Source: Cyathus striatus (taxonomy: Eukaryota; Basidiomycota; Agaricomycetes; Agaricales; Nidulariaceae). From it: a stretch of DNA of 64,000 bases. Below the pieces are notes generated by a model. That model was given only the letters and a program-made list of their open reading frames with translations, made no database searches and was not told where the DNA came from. The translations under genes and the position numbers were made by a program. Position 1 is the stretch's first letter, and each line of letters begins with the position of its first letter. Shown piece after piece: positions 12,392-25,300 of the stretch. The DNA is taken from contig JAOVFP010000002.1 in assembly GCA_025738555.1 (NCBI GenBank), positions 5,084,001 through 5,148,000 on the forward strand, given 5' to 3'.

Positions 12392-13857
12392 TCATCCTAT
12401 CCGGTGCAATCCAGTTCCTTCGTCCGCTCCCTTTCCATCCCACTCCCCACCTTCCTCCCACGTCTCTCCCCAATCCTCATCCACCTCGTGCTTCTGCGCC
12501 TCCGGGGCGCGAGGCAGTTCAGGCGGTTCTGGACTCGGTGTAATCGGCAGCGGCGAGTTCACCGCGGGCTGCCGAACAGGGCGTATGTGAAGTGGCGCAG
12601 GCGGCCCCCGCCTCTTCGTTTTCTTCATCAAATTTTTGGCGGGTTTAGGAGCAGCTTGAGTAGTCCGTTGGTGAGTCGAGGAAGAATCAGAAGTCAGGCT
12701 ACTGGACAGACTTGGTGGGTATGAATGGGTCTCTGTAACACTGTTAGCCCTCGTTTTGTTCTCGTCTGGCGCAGATCCGGCGAGAGTGAATGAATTGTCG
12801 CGTGAGCCTTCGTCGGATTCAACGGAAGATGTTCTGTTGATTCGGGATGCATGTCGGTTCTCAACGTCGCGTGGTCTGTAACCGTCGTCATCTTCATCGT
12901 CGGAGGGAGCGTTGAAGAGAGGTTCGCGGTCTTGTGGGTGGATGGAGTCGGGTGAATCCGAGTCTAATGCCAAGGAGGTGGCTGAGGATGCCTTGACTAT
13001 TGAGTCGATAAGCCAGAATTGAAGGATATTCATGACGATAGGGAAAATGCCCATAGTGCTGCGCATAGGATACCATGTAAGTACGGCAGATGAGATATCG
13101 GTTCACTATACGCACAAAATGACTTGCAACGCATCGCCTTCCTCAGTCCACGTCCAGCTGAGAAGCCATTCGCCTAGTTTGAAGATGCCGGGGAATAAGG
13201 CAAGCAGGCCGATGACAAGGAATTTCATGGTGGATAGTGAGAGGACGTAAATGGCAGCTTGGCGGCACCAGTAGTTGAAGGACGGAGGGGTCCCATAGAG
13301 GCCTGACTGGAATCCTTTCATGCCAAACCTTTCGGTGAATAAGTAAGTGAGGAAATGGAGGATAAAATATATCAGCGCAACGCCTGTCAGTCGGTTAATT
13401 GAGATATTGACCTAAAGGGAATTAGAAACTCACCAAGGGTGGTATCAATTAATATATTGAGGAAATAGGTTATGCATGCATTTGATGATGTTCCTACGGA
13501 GACGATGTGGGAAATGAGGACGTTAAACCCGTGAACGAACATCTGCCCAACGACTTGCTTGGAGATATCAAAGAGCCTTTGGGAGGCGGATATCAATGTG
13601 GAAGGAAAGAAAAGAAGAGCAATGGAAGGCGGACCATATTCTCCATGGACGCTTTGGACTTTCTCTGTGTCTCTTATAGACAAGAGAAAGAATGACAAGA
13701 ACCCCCATGAGAGCTTGGACGACCTGACGATAGACGGTTGATTTGAGGGCAAGAGAAGGTTGCGGTGGACGCGACATACCAATGCGGTTGGGCCCAATAG
13801 CTGACATGAGCGTCTGTCGACGCCTGGATAGGCTGGAGGAGGGTCGTCGTCTGACAT
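12392..13857 (-). CDS. STIMATE/TMEM110-family vacuolar membrane protein (yeast YPL162C-like)
   Basis: The ATG at 13857 begins MSDDDPPPAYPGVDRRSCQL. After splicing, the family core reads LLGPTAL, then VVQALMGVLVILSLVYKRHR, ESPKRPWRIW, FDISKQVVGQMFVHGFNVLI and ITYFLNILIDTTLG. This matches fungal YPL162C-type proteins, whose animal relatives (STIMATE) act at ER-plasma membrane junctions. Four to five membrane helices run to about residue 270 (FLVIGLLALFPGIFKLGEWL, VMNILQFWLIDSIV). A long Ser/Pro/Arg-rich cytosolic tail of about 200 residues follows and ends in an acidic Trp-rich patch (DEDWGETWEEGGEWD). At least four short introns. It is divergent from SEC18 with 248 bp between the start codons, and it lies 215 bp downstream of the DUF2009 start on the same strand. 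Confidence 0.85.
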
Positions 13858-14105
13858 GGTGAGTTGAGAGTTGAAGAAAGACGTAAGTAAGTAGAGCAAC
13901 TTGGAAGCAACGGTGGCCGAGTGGGTGGGCGGTGATTACGTCAGCAGATGAGGAGCACCGCAGTTGTCTACTTTGCAACTACTTACTACTTACTACTTGA
14001 CTACGGACACGACTTGACACGCTCTACTCAATCATATTCCCCATAAAACAACAACAATACAGCTAATCTACTCCAAATCATCCTCCATAAAACTAATCTA
14101 CTGCC
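13858..14105. promoter_or_regulatory. Bidirectional promoter, STIMATE-like gene / SEC18
   Basis: 248 bp separate the two ATGs, so both genes must start transcription from here. The SEC18 side has a CA-rich leader typical of fungal 5' UTRs (ATAAAACAACAACAATACAG). No clear TATA box. Confidence 0.6.
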
Positions 14106-16890
14106 ATGAGCTTCTTTGGCAGATCTCGCAACCAGACCCCAGAGCCTCCAGCCCCATACTCTCGTATCAATAATAACGATCCAAACTACTCTTTGCCTTC
14201 TGCCCCGAGATCTGCAGGCCGTCTACCTCCCCCTTCAGCACAGTATAATTCTTCCCAGACGTCCGCCTACAATGACCCCTCTGGCGCTCTTTTCGAAAAA
14301 CGTGCCGACCGCAAGCCAGCCCCGCCTCGTTCTGGTGGAACGTGCGTTGCCTGTTTTATCTCTGAACTACATCATGCTCAAAATTATGCTGCAGCTATGG
14401 TGTAACAAGCTCGCCAAGTGATACCCTTGCATTGACCAATTGCTTGATTGTCCACCCGGCTGACTTCAGCCAAGGCCAGCACATCCTCGTTAACGGTGCA
14501 TTCCCGCTCACCGTTAGGTCCGTTTGCATATGACTCTACAAATCTTCCGCTAAATCATCTTAGACACGATAATACCAACAAGATACCAGTAGGTACTATT
14601 GGTGCTTCCAGTCTTCAACGCCAATGGATCGGTCTTTCCCTCCAAGGCGACAATGTAACCATCGACACTCTTCCCTCCCCTCCCCATCCACAAGCCCCAC
14701 CCTACCTCCAAGGTATAGATATAGAAGTTGGCTTCCTTCGTCGTGGTCATGAAATAGCAGAACAGTTCTCCTCGGACGAGATGGCCAAGACGTTCCTCAA
14801 AGCATTCGGAAACATGGTCATGGCTGAAGGCGAACTGTTGGCTTTCGATTTCCATGGCCAGAAGCTTAAGGCTGTCGTCAGGTCAGTAGCGACGCTCGAA
14901 CTGGCAGACGAGCAAAGGAGGGGTATGCCTGCACCTCAAGGATCAAGTCCGCAACACATGGGCATCGTGATGGAGAAGACGGATGTTAGCTTTTTGAAGG
15001 ATCCTACTAGTGCTATTAAGATAAAGTCTAGCGCAAAGAAGTATGTTTCCCCTAGAAGCATCAATATTGGGTACTAACATGATCTTGAAGAGCACCACCC
15101 AATGCCATCCTCGCTCCCAACTTCAAATTCGAAGACATGGGTATCGGAGGCCTCGACACCGAGTTTAGCGAAATCTTCCGTCGTGCCTTCGCTTCGCGCG
15201 TTTTCCCTCCGGGCCTCGTCGAAAAGCTCGGCATTCAGCATGTAAAGGGTATTATCCTCCACGGTCCCCCGGGAACAGGAAAAACCCTCATCGCCCGTCA
15301 GATCGGTAAAATGCTCAATGCTAGGGAACCCAAGATTGTTAATGGTCCCGAAGTATTGAGTAAGTATGTCGGTGCGTCTGAAGAGAATATCCGTAAGCTG
15401 TTTGCGGATGCGGAAAAGGAGTACAAGGAAAAGGGCGATGAGAGCGGTTTGCATATTATCATTTTTGATGAATTGGATGCCATTTTCAAGCAGCGTGGCT
15501 CGACAAATAATGGAACTGGTGTCGGTGATACCGTCGTCAACCAGCTTTTGTCCAAGGTACACGTTTCCTAGGCACTATGAGAAGGCATTCTTAACATTTC
15601 GTGCAGATGGACGGTGTTGATCAGCTCAACAACATCCTTATTATCGGTATGACCAACCGCATTGACATGATTGATGAGGCTCTCCTCCGTCCCGGTCGTC
15701 TCGAAGTGCACATGGAAATCTCTCTGCCAGACGAAAAGGGACGATACCAAATCCTCAACATCCATACCGGTAAAATGCGCACAAACAGGGTCATGGATGA
15801 GGACGTAGACCTTTACGAGCTTGCTGGTCTCACGAAGAACTTCTCCGGTGCTGAAATTAGTGGTCTTATTAAGAGTGCTACCAGTTTTGCGTTCAACCGC
15901 CATGTGCGAGTGGGTACGATGGCTGGCATTTCAGACGACGTCGAGAATTTGAGAGTGAATAGACAAGATTTTATGAATGCACTTGAGGAGGTGCATCCTG
16001 CGTTTGGTGTTTCAGATGAAGAGATCCAGCAGGTTATTCAGAACGGCATTATTCATTACGATACCGTTGTTGATGTGGGTAGTTTTGGGGTTCTGGGTTT
16101 TGTCGCCGTACTTATGTTTCAATACAGGAACTTCTCAGATCAGGAGAACTCTTTGTTGACCAGGTGCGTTCGTCAACACGCACACCGCTCGTCAGCATTC
16201 TGCTGCATGGTCCACCTTCATCTGGCAAGACAGCTCTCGCAGCAAGCATTGCATCTGCCTCGCAATACCCGTTCATCAAGTTGATCACACCAGACACTAT
16301 GGTTGGATATTCGGAATCGCAGAAGGTTAATGCTATCACAAAGGTGTTCACAGACAGCTACAAGAGTCCGCTTAGTGTTATTGTGGTGGATAACATTGAA
16401 CGTTTGATCGGTATGCATTTTCACCCTGAAGCTTGCAGCTGAAACGCTTACCGAGAGACTATGTATAGACTGGACGCCCATGGGAGCCCGATTCTCGAAT
16501 TCTGTCCTGCAAGCACTAATGGTGTTGTTCGGGCGCAGACCACCCAAGGGTCGCCGTCTCCTCGTCCTGGCTACCTCCTCGCTCCGGCCCATCCTTACAG
16601 ACCTCGGTCTCTCGGAAACCTTTGACTCTGAACTGCGCGTGCCACCCGTAACGAGCCTTCGTAGCTTGGACTACATCCTTCGGGAAGTCGAATTGTTCCC
16701 CTCAGACCAGGAGCGCAGAGAGGCGATCCGCATGCTGCAGGAAGCAGGGTTCGGATCTGATGATAGCGGGCTAAGCACGAAGTTGCAGATCGGGATCAAG
16801 AAGTTGTTGAGCATCATTGAGATGGCGAGGCAGGAGCCGGATAATGTTGCTCAGCGGTTGACGAGCGGTCTGTTGGGTTTAGGGATGTGA
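14106..16890 (+). CDS. SEC18: Vesicular-fusion ATPase Sec18/NSF
   Basis: AAA ATPase that disassembles SNARE complexes with alpha-SNAP after membrane fusion. About seven introns join in frame. The disordered N-terminus is followed by the double-psi N domain ([33 protein letters not shown]). D1 carries Walker A GPPGTGKT, Walker [11 protein letters not shown] and the second region of homology ([20 protein letters not shown]). D2 carries Walker A GPPSSGKT and [11 protein letters not shown], where Asn replaces the catalytic Glu of Walker B, as known for the structural D2 ring of NSF. The protein ends [10 protein letters not shown]. It is the most confidently identified gene in the window. It shares its promoter with the STIMATE-like membrane protein and is followed 430 bp later by GLC8 on the same strand. 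Confidence 0.97.
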
Positions 16891-17320
16891 GGGGTAGAGT
16901 GGGTTTGATAAGGTGTCTTTCTTTTCACAATTGAAGAGCTAATTTCTGGGTGTACAATAATATGTCTGCATTATACTTAGACGGTCGTACTACAAGGCTG
17001 TAGAAACATGTAAATTGGTTAAAATGCAATGGTTGATAAGAACCGTGATAAGAAATGGGGGGACTCAATAAGCGCTTGGAACTTGTACATTTTTAACACG
17101 AAGGGATGGAATGCGAGTGGTTGCGGAGACGTTCTGGAGTGGAAAATGACCAAATAGGGACACCTGCGATCTAGCATCTTCCGCAACCTGAACGTGGTCC
17201 ACTACAGTACTCCGCTCGCACTTCAGATATTACAGCCTCACACTCGTCTATCGTTGTATATATATCCCACATCAGCCCAGCCTCCCCAGCTGCCTCACAC
17301 AGTATCTAACCTCCACTGCG
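16891..17320. other. SEC18-GLC8 intergenic region
   Basis: 430 bp holding the SEC18 3' end and the GLC8 promoter, with the TATA-like run noted separately. No gene seen. Confidence 0.5.
17257..17265 (+). promoter_or_regulatory. TATA-like element of GLC8
   Basis: TATATATAT 56 bp upstream of the GLC8 ATG, placed as a core promoter element by position. Confidence 0.5.
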
Positions 17321-18302
17321 ATGTCCTCTGCAATCACCCCTTCCGAAGATCGTCCCCATCTCCCCCCTCTTCCTCGCTCTGCGTCCCAGCCAAAGCCTAA
17401 AGGCATTCTTAAGAACACTCCACATCCAGGATCATCGAGTACGCCGCAATCCCCGCCACAGTAAGTTAATCCATCGACTGTAGTACTTTGTGATATTAAT
17501 TCACCCCTCAGCAGTCTCCAGTGGGATGAAGAGAACATCGCGCTGACTGAAATACAGAAGGACAGTCTGATGAAGATTACTGAGCCCAAGACGCCATATG
17601 TAAGATACGATGCTGAAACCGACACGATTGAAGGAGGTGGGTCGAACTACACGCCCCTTTATTCTGTACTCCTGATTCAACTTACTAAATTAGAGATACC
17701 GAATCTCGACCTGAGCGGTCACTACGTCTCTTCCCCTACCCGCGAAACGCCAAACTCTCCCACTGCGTCTTCGACAGGAGCAGACTACTCCAATCCATCC
17801 TCACGACGGACGTCCTTCTCTAGCCAAGGGCGGCAGGGAACCTCGCGGAGCGGCAGTGCCACATCCAGTCGGAGCACAAGCTTTAGCCTGCCGAATGATG
17901 CAAGGCGGGAGATCAGGGGGGATGAGCGCGATAGAGGGGAAGAAGTTGAAACGGGCGATGAAATGGACGAAGAGAGTACGTCACCCGATGGAATCCACTC
18001 TTCTCTTACTGAAAGATATCTCTCTCCAGCCGCCGCAAAACATGCCGCTTTCGTTCGTGCGCGTGGAAGGCATTATTCAAATGAGGCTGAAGCCATGAAA
18101 GTAGGGTTTGTGATATTCTAGCTCGAGACCATCTTTCTGATTACGATGCGTTCAGCGTGCCCAGCAGCTTATGGCGGAAGAGGATGATGATGATGACTCG
18201 CATGTAAACAACAACAACAATGATATGGACGACGGTGATGATCAGGAGGCAGTTCCCCCTGTCCCGAAGATCCCCAAGGTCAATGGTGTCGGGCACAGTT
18301 GA
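17321..18302 (+). CDS. GLC8: Protein phosphatase 1 regulator, inhibitor-2 type (Glc8)
   Basis: Four or so exons encode the three PP1-binding elements of inhibitor-2 in order: KGILKN near residue 27, the [20 protein letters not shown] / [12 protein letters not shown] block near 55-90, and [13 protein letters not shown] followed by [14 protein letters not shown] near the C-terminus. Proteins of this family bind PP1 (Glc7) and modulate its activity. The [10 protein letters not shown] segment holds the Thr-Pro that is the conserved regulatory phosphosite in the family. Between the blocks the protein is Ser-rich and disordered. The C-terminus is acidic, with an Asn run. The ATG at 17321 is the first after the TATA element and gives the conserved N-terminal order. 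Confidence 0.9.
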
Positions 18303-19120
18303 ATCGAGACTGTCCGCTGCTCCGTATCAATTTTCTTTAGTATTGTGTATTTTACACACGTTCCATATGTACCATAGATTGAGTAATCTCGCACATTATG
18401 TTGGCACTGTCTGTTTAACAAATTTGAGACTCCCTTGAATGATGTTACTACTTATTATGGTTTTGTATATTAATGCAGCTCCGCGACACTCCACCTACGT
18501 GTAATTTTTATAATTACTAGGTACACCGTACCAAAAAATATTTGGAAGTAAGTAAAAGACATCAAGGAGATGCGTGTAAGTCACTCTGACAACAAGTGTT
18601 TAGGTGTGAATCACGACGAAATTCGTCATCAGCTCTCTGTTGTACACCGCATCGAATGGTTTTTGAAAGGGGCAATACTTATGATAAAAAAAGACTTTCT
18701 CCGAACTTTTCAGTCCTTCCTGCACCATAAGTTATACATTTTCTGCGTCCTCGTCAGGTACACCGGTCCTGCCTGTTGAAGTATAGAGTGCTCGCTCCTA
18801 TCGACCTCAAGTGTTTCTATTGCATTATTATCTTTAGAATAAGAATATGTATAAAAGTTGTATAATGTAGTGATTTTAAAAATTAAATACACTTCCCAAC
18901 AGCGTCCCAACTTGTAAGTAGTTAACTGACGTCATTATGTCAACCAATTAAAAGTATTCCCACGTTCGGACTCTAATTGGTAAATACATTATGTAATCTA
19001 TAATTACATAATTTATCGGCCCGTCTTCCGAAGTTCCGATAAGATGCGTTGAAAATTTAATATTTTTAATCTCATCCCTTTCACTTTTGCTTATTTCTCC
19101 TCTAAATATAAGTACGCAGA
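18303..19120. other. GLC8-MTD1 intergenic region
   Basis: About 820 bp, AT-rich, with no frame showing recognisable coding features. It holds the GLC8 3' end and the promoter of the next gene. Confidence 0.5.
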
Positions 19121-20583
19121 ATGTCCACAGAAATCGCAGGCGGAAAGGGTCTTCTTCTCAAAGGCGATCCCATTGCAGCGAATTTCCGCGATGAAGTGAA
19201 AAAGTCCCTTGAGCAATGTGCTCGCCGACCCAAGATCGTCGGCATCCTCAGTACTTCATCAGCACCCAGCCATAGCTATGCGGAGTTCACCAGGAGACAG
19301 TGCGAAGAATTGGATGTGGAATACGTTCTTAAAAAGGTTGGTGCTGCCGAGTCCGTTGAGTTGGGTGAAGGGGACGGCGTCGAGGAGGCCATTATTGAAG
19401 CGAATGAGGACGATAGCGTTCATGGTATTATGGTAGGAAAACTTTTATTGCAATACTGGGCATATAATGAATCGCTGTCAAATGAAAAAGGTGTATTACC
19501 CCATATTTGGAGGACGGCAGGTCTGTTCAACCGAATGAAATGCATTCTGAGACTTCACACTGAGATGCGTGTTAGGATCATTATCTTCAGCAGGTGAGTT
19601 GCAACCAGGGCTTCTTCTGCAGACGTTTCATTCTGTGAAAGATTGTATCGCCATTGAAAGATGTGGAAGGGCTTAACTACAAATTCCATTACAACCTGTA
19701 CCATAAGTGAGCCTAATGCGCCCCGACCATTCTTCCTCTCATATGTTGAACCCATTTCTTCAGCATCCGGTTTATCAAGCCCCAATCCCTTCTTGCAACC
19801 ACACAAGCGCCAGCATCGGAACATACCACCGCGGATGGTGATGTGCCTCCACCGGGAACCGTCAAGTCAATTCTTCCTTGCACACCGCTCGCAATCGTGA
19901 AGTGCCTCGAATACGTGGGTGTGTACAACAGAATTTTACCTTACGGTGATCGCGCGTATGGTAAGACTGTTACTGTGATTAACCGGTTCGTATAATGTTC
20001 TCCGTTACTTTTCCTGTATGAAACTTGTTGACCTCTTATATGTAGATCTGAAGTTGTCGGCCGGCCACTCGCTGCCCTGCTCGCGAATGACGGTGCTCGC
20101 GTCCTCTCAGTCGATATTGACTCCATCCAAGAGTATACAAAACGCCCGAAAATCGCAGGCACCGCCGAGACGGAGGCCCCTCTCAAGCGTTTCAACCCCC
20201 GACATGTCGTGCATTCCAGTAACCTGACTCTCCAGGAATGCCTTGCCATCTCGGATGTCGTGGTTTCTGCTGTGCCTAGTACAAACTATAAGGTTAAGAC
20301 AGAGTGGTTGAAGGACGGATGCGTTTGTTTAAATATTGCAGCGGAGAAAAACTTTGAGAAGGATATCAGGGAAAAGGTGTGTGCTGTATCCGTCGAGATA
20401 CACGTCGCTAATCTGTTCACTAGGCATCAATATATATCCCTGCGGTCGGAAAAGTCACCATCTTGATGCTGTTGCGCAACTTGTAAGTGTATAAATTTTT
20501 CGTGTGGTTCGAAGAAGACTCATATTTTCCGTAGGTTGCGTTTGCAGCAGTACCAAGAAATAGCTGCCGCCTCTAGCAGTTAA
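19121..20583 (+). CDS. MTD1: NAD-dependent 5,10-methylenetetrahydrofolate dehydrogenase
   Basis: Cytosolic one-carbon enzyme oxidising methylene-THF to methenyl-THF with NAD. Family landmarks in order: GKGLLLKGDPIAANFRDEV, PKIVGILSTSSAPSHSYAEF, VHGIMVYYPIFGGRQDHYLQ, SPLKDVEGLNYKFHYNLYHN, KSILPCTPLAIVKCLEYV, NRSEVVGRPLAALLANDGA (dinucleotide-binding loop) and VGKVTILMLLRNLL. Continuity of the YFPVFG..QDxYLQQ region requires an 18-nt exon, 19576-19593, encoding DHYLQQ between two introns. The following intron rebuilds IVSPLKD. The gene ends at 20583. The match to yeast Mtd1 is close over the whole length, and no lesion is seen. Confidence 0.95.
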
Positions 20584-21142
20584 ATCGTAGTCCTCGAATA
20601 GATTTGTTCAATAGATGCTTTATTGTACAATAGCGTTGTTAAAATAAGTGTTAAATAGGATCGTGGAAGCCGTGAATCACAAACCAGAAATGGCATGCAG
20701 TTCGACACGAGAATATTATGTATGTACTCACAAACATGCCAAGTTGGATGTGAAGAACCCTTGAGATCGGCAGTTGTAAAAGATCTTCGAAAAGTCTATC
20801 AAAAGGATCCCTTCATTGGCAATAATAGACACGAACCCTGCACTCACGCATTCACAATTAAAATATAATCTGTAAGACATGTGTCATTTTTCAGAGCTGT
20901 AAACAGAAGAATACCAGTGCACAAAATGATAGATTATCGTAATAGATGTATTATATATAAGCTTCACGCTACCGGATGCTTTGTATTCCTCCGTAATTAT
21001 GCACGCATGACCAAAGAATACTCGGGCAGGAGAGGGGGTGCTAGTGAGATTTCGTTGAGACATGAGTGGAGTTTAAATTCCTTGCGTTGACTTCCGGTAG
21101 CGTCTTCAGGCTTTCAGAAGAAGATTGGTCAGGTGTGAATAC
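20584..21142. other. Convergent intergenic region MTD1/ORMDL
   Basis: About 560 bp between two stop codons. Open frames here show no family features. It should contain the two 3' UTRs. Confidence 0.5.
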
Positions 21143-22077
21143 CTAAGGGAATGGTGTGTTGACAGGCGACTCGGTGGGGGTAGTTGCTCCAGAAGAAGGG
21201 AAGCTGGGAGTAACAGGTGTCGCCATGCCGGAGACGTCTTCAGGTAGGAAATGGATGCGTTGACGATGGAGCTAAGTAGGAAATGGGTAAGTATGCCGGC
21301 GAGTGGGAACTGATAATGAAGCTGCGGATACCTGAGGTAACTTCGGTATTAAGACAAAGACTAACGCCGTGATGTTCATTGCGAAGAGCCATGGGTTGTA
21401 ATTTGTGTAGTGGGTTGATGCAAGGAAACTAAGACGAGGCAGTGTTAGTTTTGTAAAGTAGTGATGAGGAAGTTACAAAGACCCACAGCGCAATGGGGAC
21501 ACAGAACAGCCATTTTTTGGCTGGAGTGTACTGTGCGCCGTCGTCGATTTGTTCCCAGAGCGTAAGTTCGTCATAGGCCCCACTGTGCAGGTCGTTGTCG
21601 AATGGTATTCCCGTTACCCAGTGAAACATGAGATATGACAGCTGGGCGGCAGTTCGTGTTAGTTTTCGCAGTCGAGGGATATGAGACATTAGAGACGAAC
21701 TGCGAGATATATGAGGTTGACAAGGGTCCAGCTGACTTGCTGGGTCATACCAGGCATAGTGTCGATGATAATTTTGCCGACAAGGATAAGCACGATGTGA
21801 ATGAGCCATGCACCTACAAAGTAGTATGATTATGAGGAGAGGAGAAATGGGAAGATATGATAAAGAAAGCAAAGAGACCTTTTGCATTAACCCAGCCAGC
21901 ATTGACGTTAACATAAGCACTACGGTCAAGGACTTCTTCGAGGGAACTGTCGCCGATTTCCTCGACCTTGACAATACTGGCGCTCCTTGGCCTGGATCTT
22001 AGGGGGGTCCTTGGGCTCTTTGTGGGGGAGGAGAGATCGAGCATGGGGGGAAGCTTGATAGTGGTTGAGCGGCTCAT
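21143..22077 (-). CDS. ORM1: ORMDL-family regulator of sphingolipid synthesis
   Basis: ER membrane protein that restrains serine palmitoyltransferase. The ATG at 22077 begins MSRSTTIKLPPMLDLSSPTK. The Ser-rich N-terminus precedes the core NVNAGWVNAKGAWLIHIVLI, then FHWVTGIPFDNDLHSGAYDE, LTLWEQIDDGAQYTPAKKWL, and across an intron FLASTHYTNYNPWLFAMN, FVLIPKLPQLHRQRIHFL. These are the invariant ORMDL segments. The C-terminus carries a fungal Thr/Pro/Ser extension ending in TPTESPVNTPFP. In yeast Orm1 the N-terminal serines are phosphorylated to relieve inhibition; the similar Ser/Thr-rich stretch here suggests the same control, by inference. It is divergent from the Virilizer gene. Confidence 0.94.
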
Positions 22078-22343
22078 GGCGAGAGGAAGGAGAGTGGATG
22101 AAGAGAAAGGCAGAAGACGACGGTGAAAAGCGCAGTTGACTTGGACTCGGAGAGAGAATACGATGGCGATGGCGAGAGCTGTCGTGGCCGAAACCTGGGC
22201 CGAAATTATTTGTTTTGGGCGTCTATCCGCGCTTTTGTGTGGCGATGCCCGGCATTCGGCGCCGTAGAGGTCACAACCACCCGGACAGATGCCTCCGTTA
22301 ACCAAGCAACTCAAGTAAGTTATCTTCCAACCACCTCTCCCCA
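22078..22343. promoter_or_regulatory. Bidirectional promoter, ORMDL / Virilizer
   Basis: 266 bp between the two proposed start codons. No TATA box is evident. An ATG at 22289 opens a short frame that reaches a GTAAGT at 22315 and could be a 5' leader exon of the Virilizer transcript. Confidence 0.5.
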
Positions 22344-25300
22344 ATGCACCCCGCTCTCCTGCATTGGTGCACCGTTTCTCCCCAGGGCCCCTCCAGTCTC
22401 GCTGCAATCCGTTTTGCCGCCCCAGTTCGCGTCTCTTCAATACGCGTCTTTCCACATGGCGCCCAGCCATTCACCCAGCTTCCAGACATAGTGTCGTACG
22501 TTTCTTGCCATTGCTTTTATATTTACGTGCATAATCATATTTCCACAGAGAAACAGAGCCCGATGCCTTCTATCTCGATGTATTCTTCAATGCAATCCCC
22601 GTCCAGCCCAATTCACAGACAGACTCCAAAGAGAAGCAGCGTGCTCCAAATGCCCTCCTGCCCACCGCAATAGCATATGCTGGCGGGCAAATGGACTTCA
22701 CTGTCGACATAGGCACCGAGGTACGTTTTGTCCCATGTACAATTCCCAGTTCATGTATGCCAATCCTACATAGTATACAACGCGCTTGATGATTGTTAAA
22801 GGAAAGTTTGAGAAGTTGTCTATGGCAATATATGGCTATGTCGTATCTGAATCATCTCCTGTGGAAACACACCAACCAACGCCTCTTCCTACCTTGGAGT
22901 CTAATCCGCTACCCAAGTCGGTTGATCCTTCCAATTCTTCTGATCCAACTACAACAGCCCAAAAGTTGCTGATGTTGATAGAAGATGCTCCATCTCTATC
23001 TCTTATTGTTCGCCTAATGCTGTGTCTGAAACCTACCGATGAAGACTGGGACGACCCCTCCTTTCCATTTCTTTTCGCAGACTTGACACGAGAAGATGAT
23101 GATTTTGATCTGGAGTCAATAATTCAATGTATAAGCCATCCTCTAGCGGATGGTACCTCGTATGAGGACCTATCGAAACTTGCCAATAGAGTCGCTGACT
23201 TCATTGGGCCAAAAGTTAGTCATTCAGTTTTATATCCCGTCTCACCTAAGCTCACTAATTTGTAGAACAGCGATCAGGCACTTCAAATTGCTAAGATACT
23301 GAACATATCTGCATCGCAGCTACCTGACATGGCCAAAGCTCTTCTCGTTAGTACAATCAGAGTTCCAGACCGCCTCCTTCTCACATCCTAATAGCAAGAA
23401 CTGGACCTATCCTCAATCTTTGACGCCCAATGCATCAATGAAACTACCGCCATGTATCTCCTTCATGCAGCAGCCAATTCTGACATAGCGCGCCACTTTC
23501 GTGAGGACGACGACTTCACGGCAGCATTGGACGATATTTTGGATGATCCTCATGCAGACAAACGCGTTCAATCACTTACGCGGAGGCTTTGGCGCGAATG
23601 AACGGATGGATACGCTTTGAAGACGCCTTATCCAACACCCGTGGAAACTTTGCTGTATCAGCACACTTCCTCAAGGATATTTGCACACAAGAGTCGTCCG
23701 TAGGCGTATGGCTAGAATGTATGATCATTCATGGCGATATTAATGCCAAGCTCGCTGAAAATCCTGTGTTGCCCAACATACAATCCTTACCGCCGCATTT
23801 ATTCGAAAACCCAATGCTCAGCACATCACATGATGAGTTTATTATTTTTATCAGAGCACTAGTGGGAATTTGCAGTGTGCTTGCAGTGTGGGCTTGGGCA
23901 GATAGCATTGGTCATGATGAATGTCGAGAGAGAGCGTTAGCTATTTTGCAACTTTGGCAGCGGGTCGATGGATATCGGGAGGTGCGTTGACAGGATTTCA
24001 GTCATAAAATGGGTGGTACCAACGAGATTTTAGATACTCAATCATTTGCTTCTGTTAAGGCAATTCACTCGAAGATTAGGATGGATCGCAACAGACAGCG
24101 ACCCACCTAGGAAATCTGGAATATTTGCCGAGCGTATGCTTTCTGACCTGGCAAAGGACCCTCAAGCCATGCTACGTGATGACTTGGTAAAAACTGTTCT
24201 ATCATTAGAGCAGCCGTTGGCATATATAAGCGAAAACGAACGATTGTCCATGCGAAAGATCGCCCTAGTGTCGGAGGATGGCCTCTCTTCTGCTGCTGAG
24301 GAATTGGCATTCGATAGTGATCGACCCTTTTCCTATCGCCGTTTGAGAACTCTACGCGTTTCGCTGGCTATCGTGGACAGAGAGTTAAATGATGATGATG
24401 AAGGCGAATGGCGCGTTATTCAGACATTCTGGGAAGAGCAGGGACATGGACTCGTTCCTCGTCTTGTAGATATCATCTCCGATGTAGCAGGAGACCTCAA
24501 CCAACATTTCGTAGTTCAGTCTGCTCCAACCATGAACCAGCTTCTTGCCGGACAACTGTTTCACACAGCGAGGGATGCCATGAACCTCCTTATCACCTTG
24601 AGCTCCTCATTCCCACTAACTGCGCATGCAACCAGAAGCCTTGCTCTTGCGGTTGCTGATATCTTTGCCTGCACTGATCTGGCGGACATGATCTTTTCTC
24701 AGAGCTCAGAGGCTTGTGTAACCGCTCAGGCAACGCGTCAGGCATGTCTTGATCTGATGCACAAGTTCACTGGTCGTAACGTGTATTTGGAACCCTCAAA
24801 GCTAGGTGCGGAGGTGATCATGCGAACGTTGATGAGACATGCCACGCAAAGCAGTGGCAGGGATCCCGTATATCACTTGCTGCAAGTTTTCGCTCTTATC
24901 GACCATGTCCTTCCTACTGGAATGGAAGAAATTGGACAAAACTCGCATTGGATTACTTCGGTGTTTCCTGTCATCCTCTCAGAATTGAAGGACTTTTTCC
25001 GAGTATTGGATACGGATAATAAGGTTCATCTCTTGAACAGACTGCGGATGCTTGACGAAGGATATATTGATATTGGGGAGTGGCTGTTGATACAGGAGCT
25101 GAAGTATCTTTCTGACACATTGGCGGCTCTGGCCGGACCCATCTCTCGCATCGAGATTCGACTTGCTCATCAGCATCAAGTTTATCTTTCCGTTCGCTTC
25201 CTTGCCAGCCTCGTCTCTCCGACTTCAAGTTCGCTTAACTGGTGTATTCACATCCTATCCACAAACGCAGAAGTAACAAGACTGTTAAATACATGTTTGA

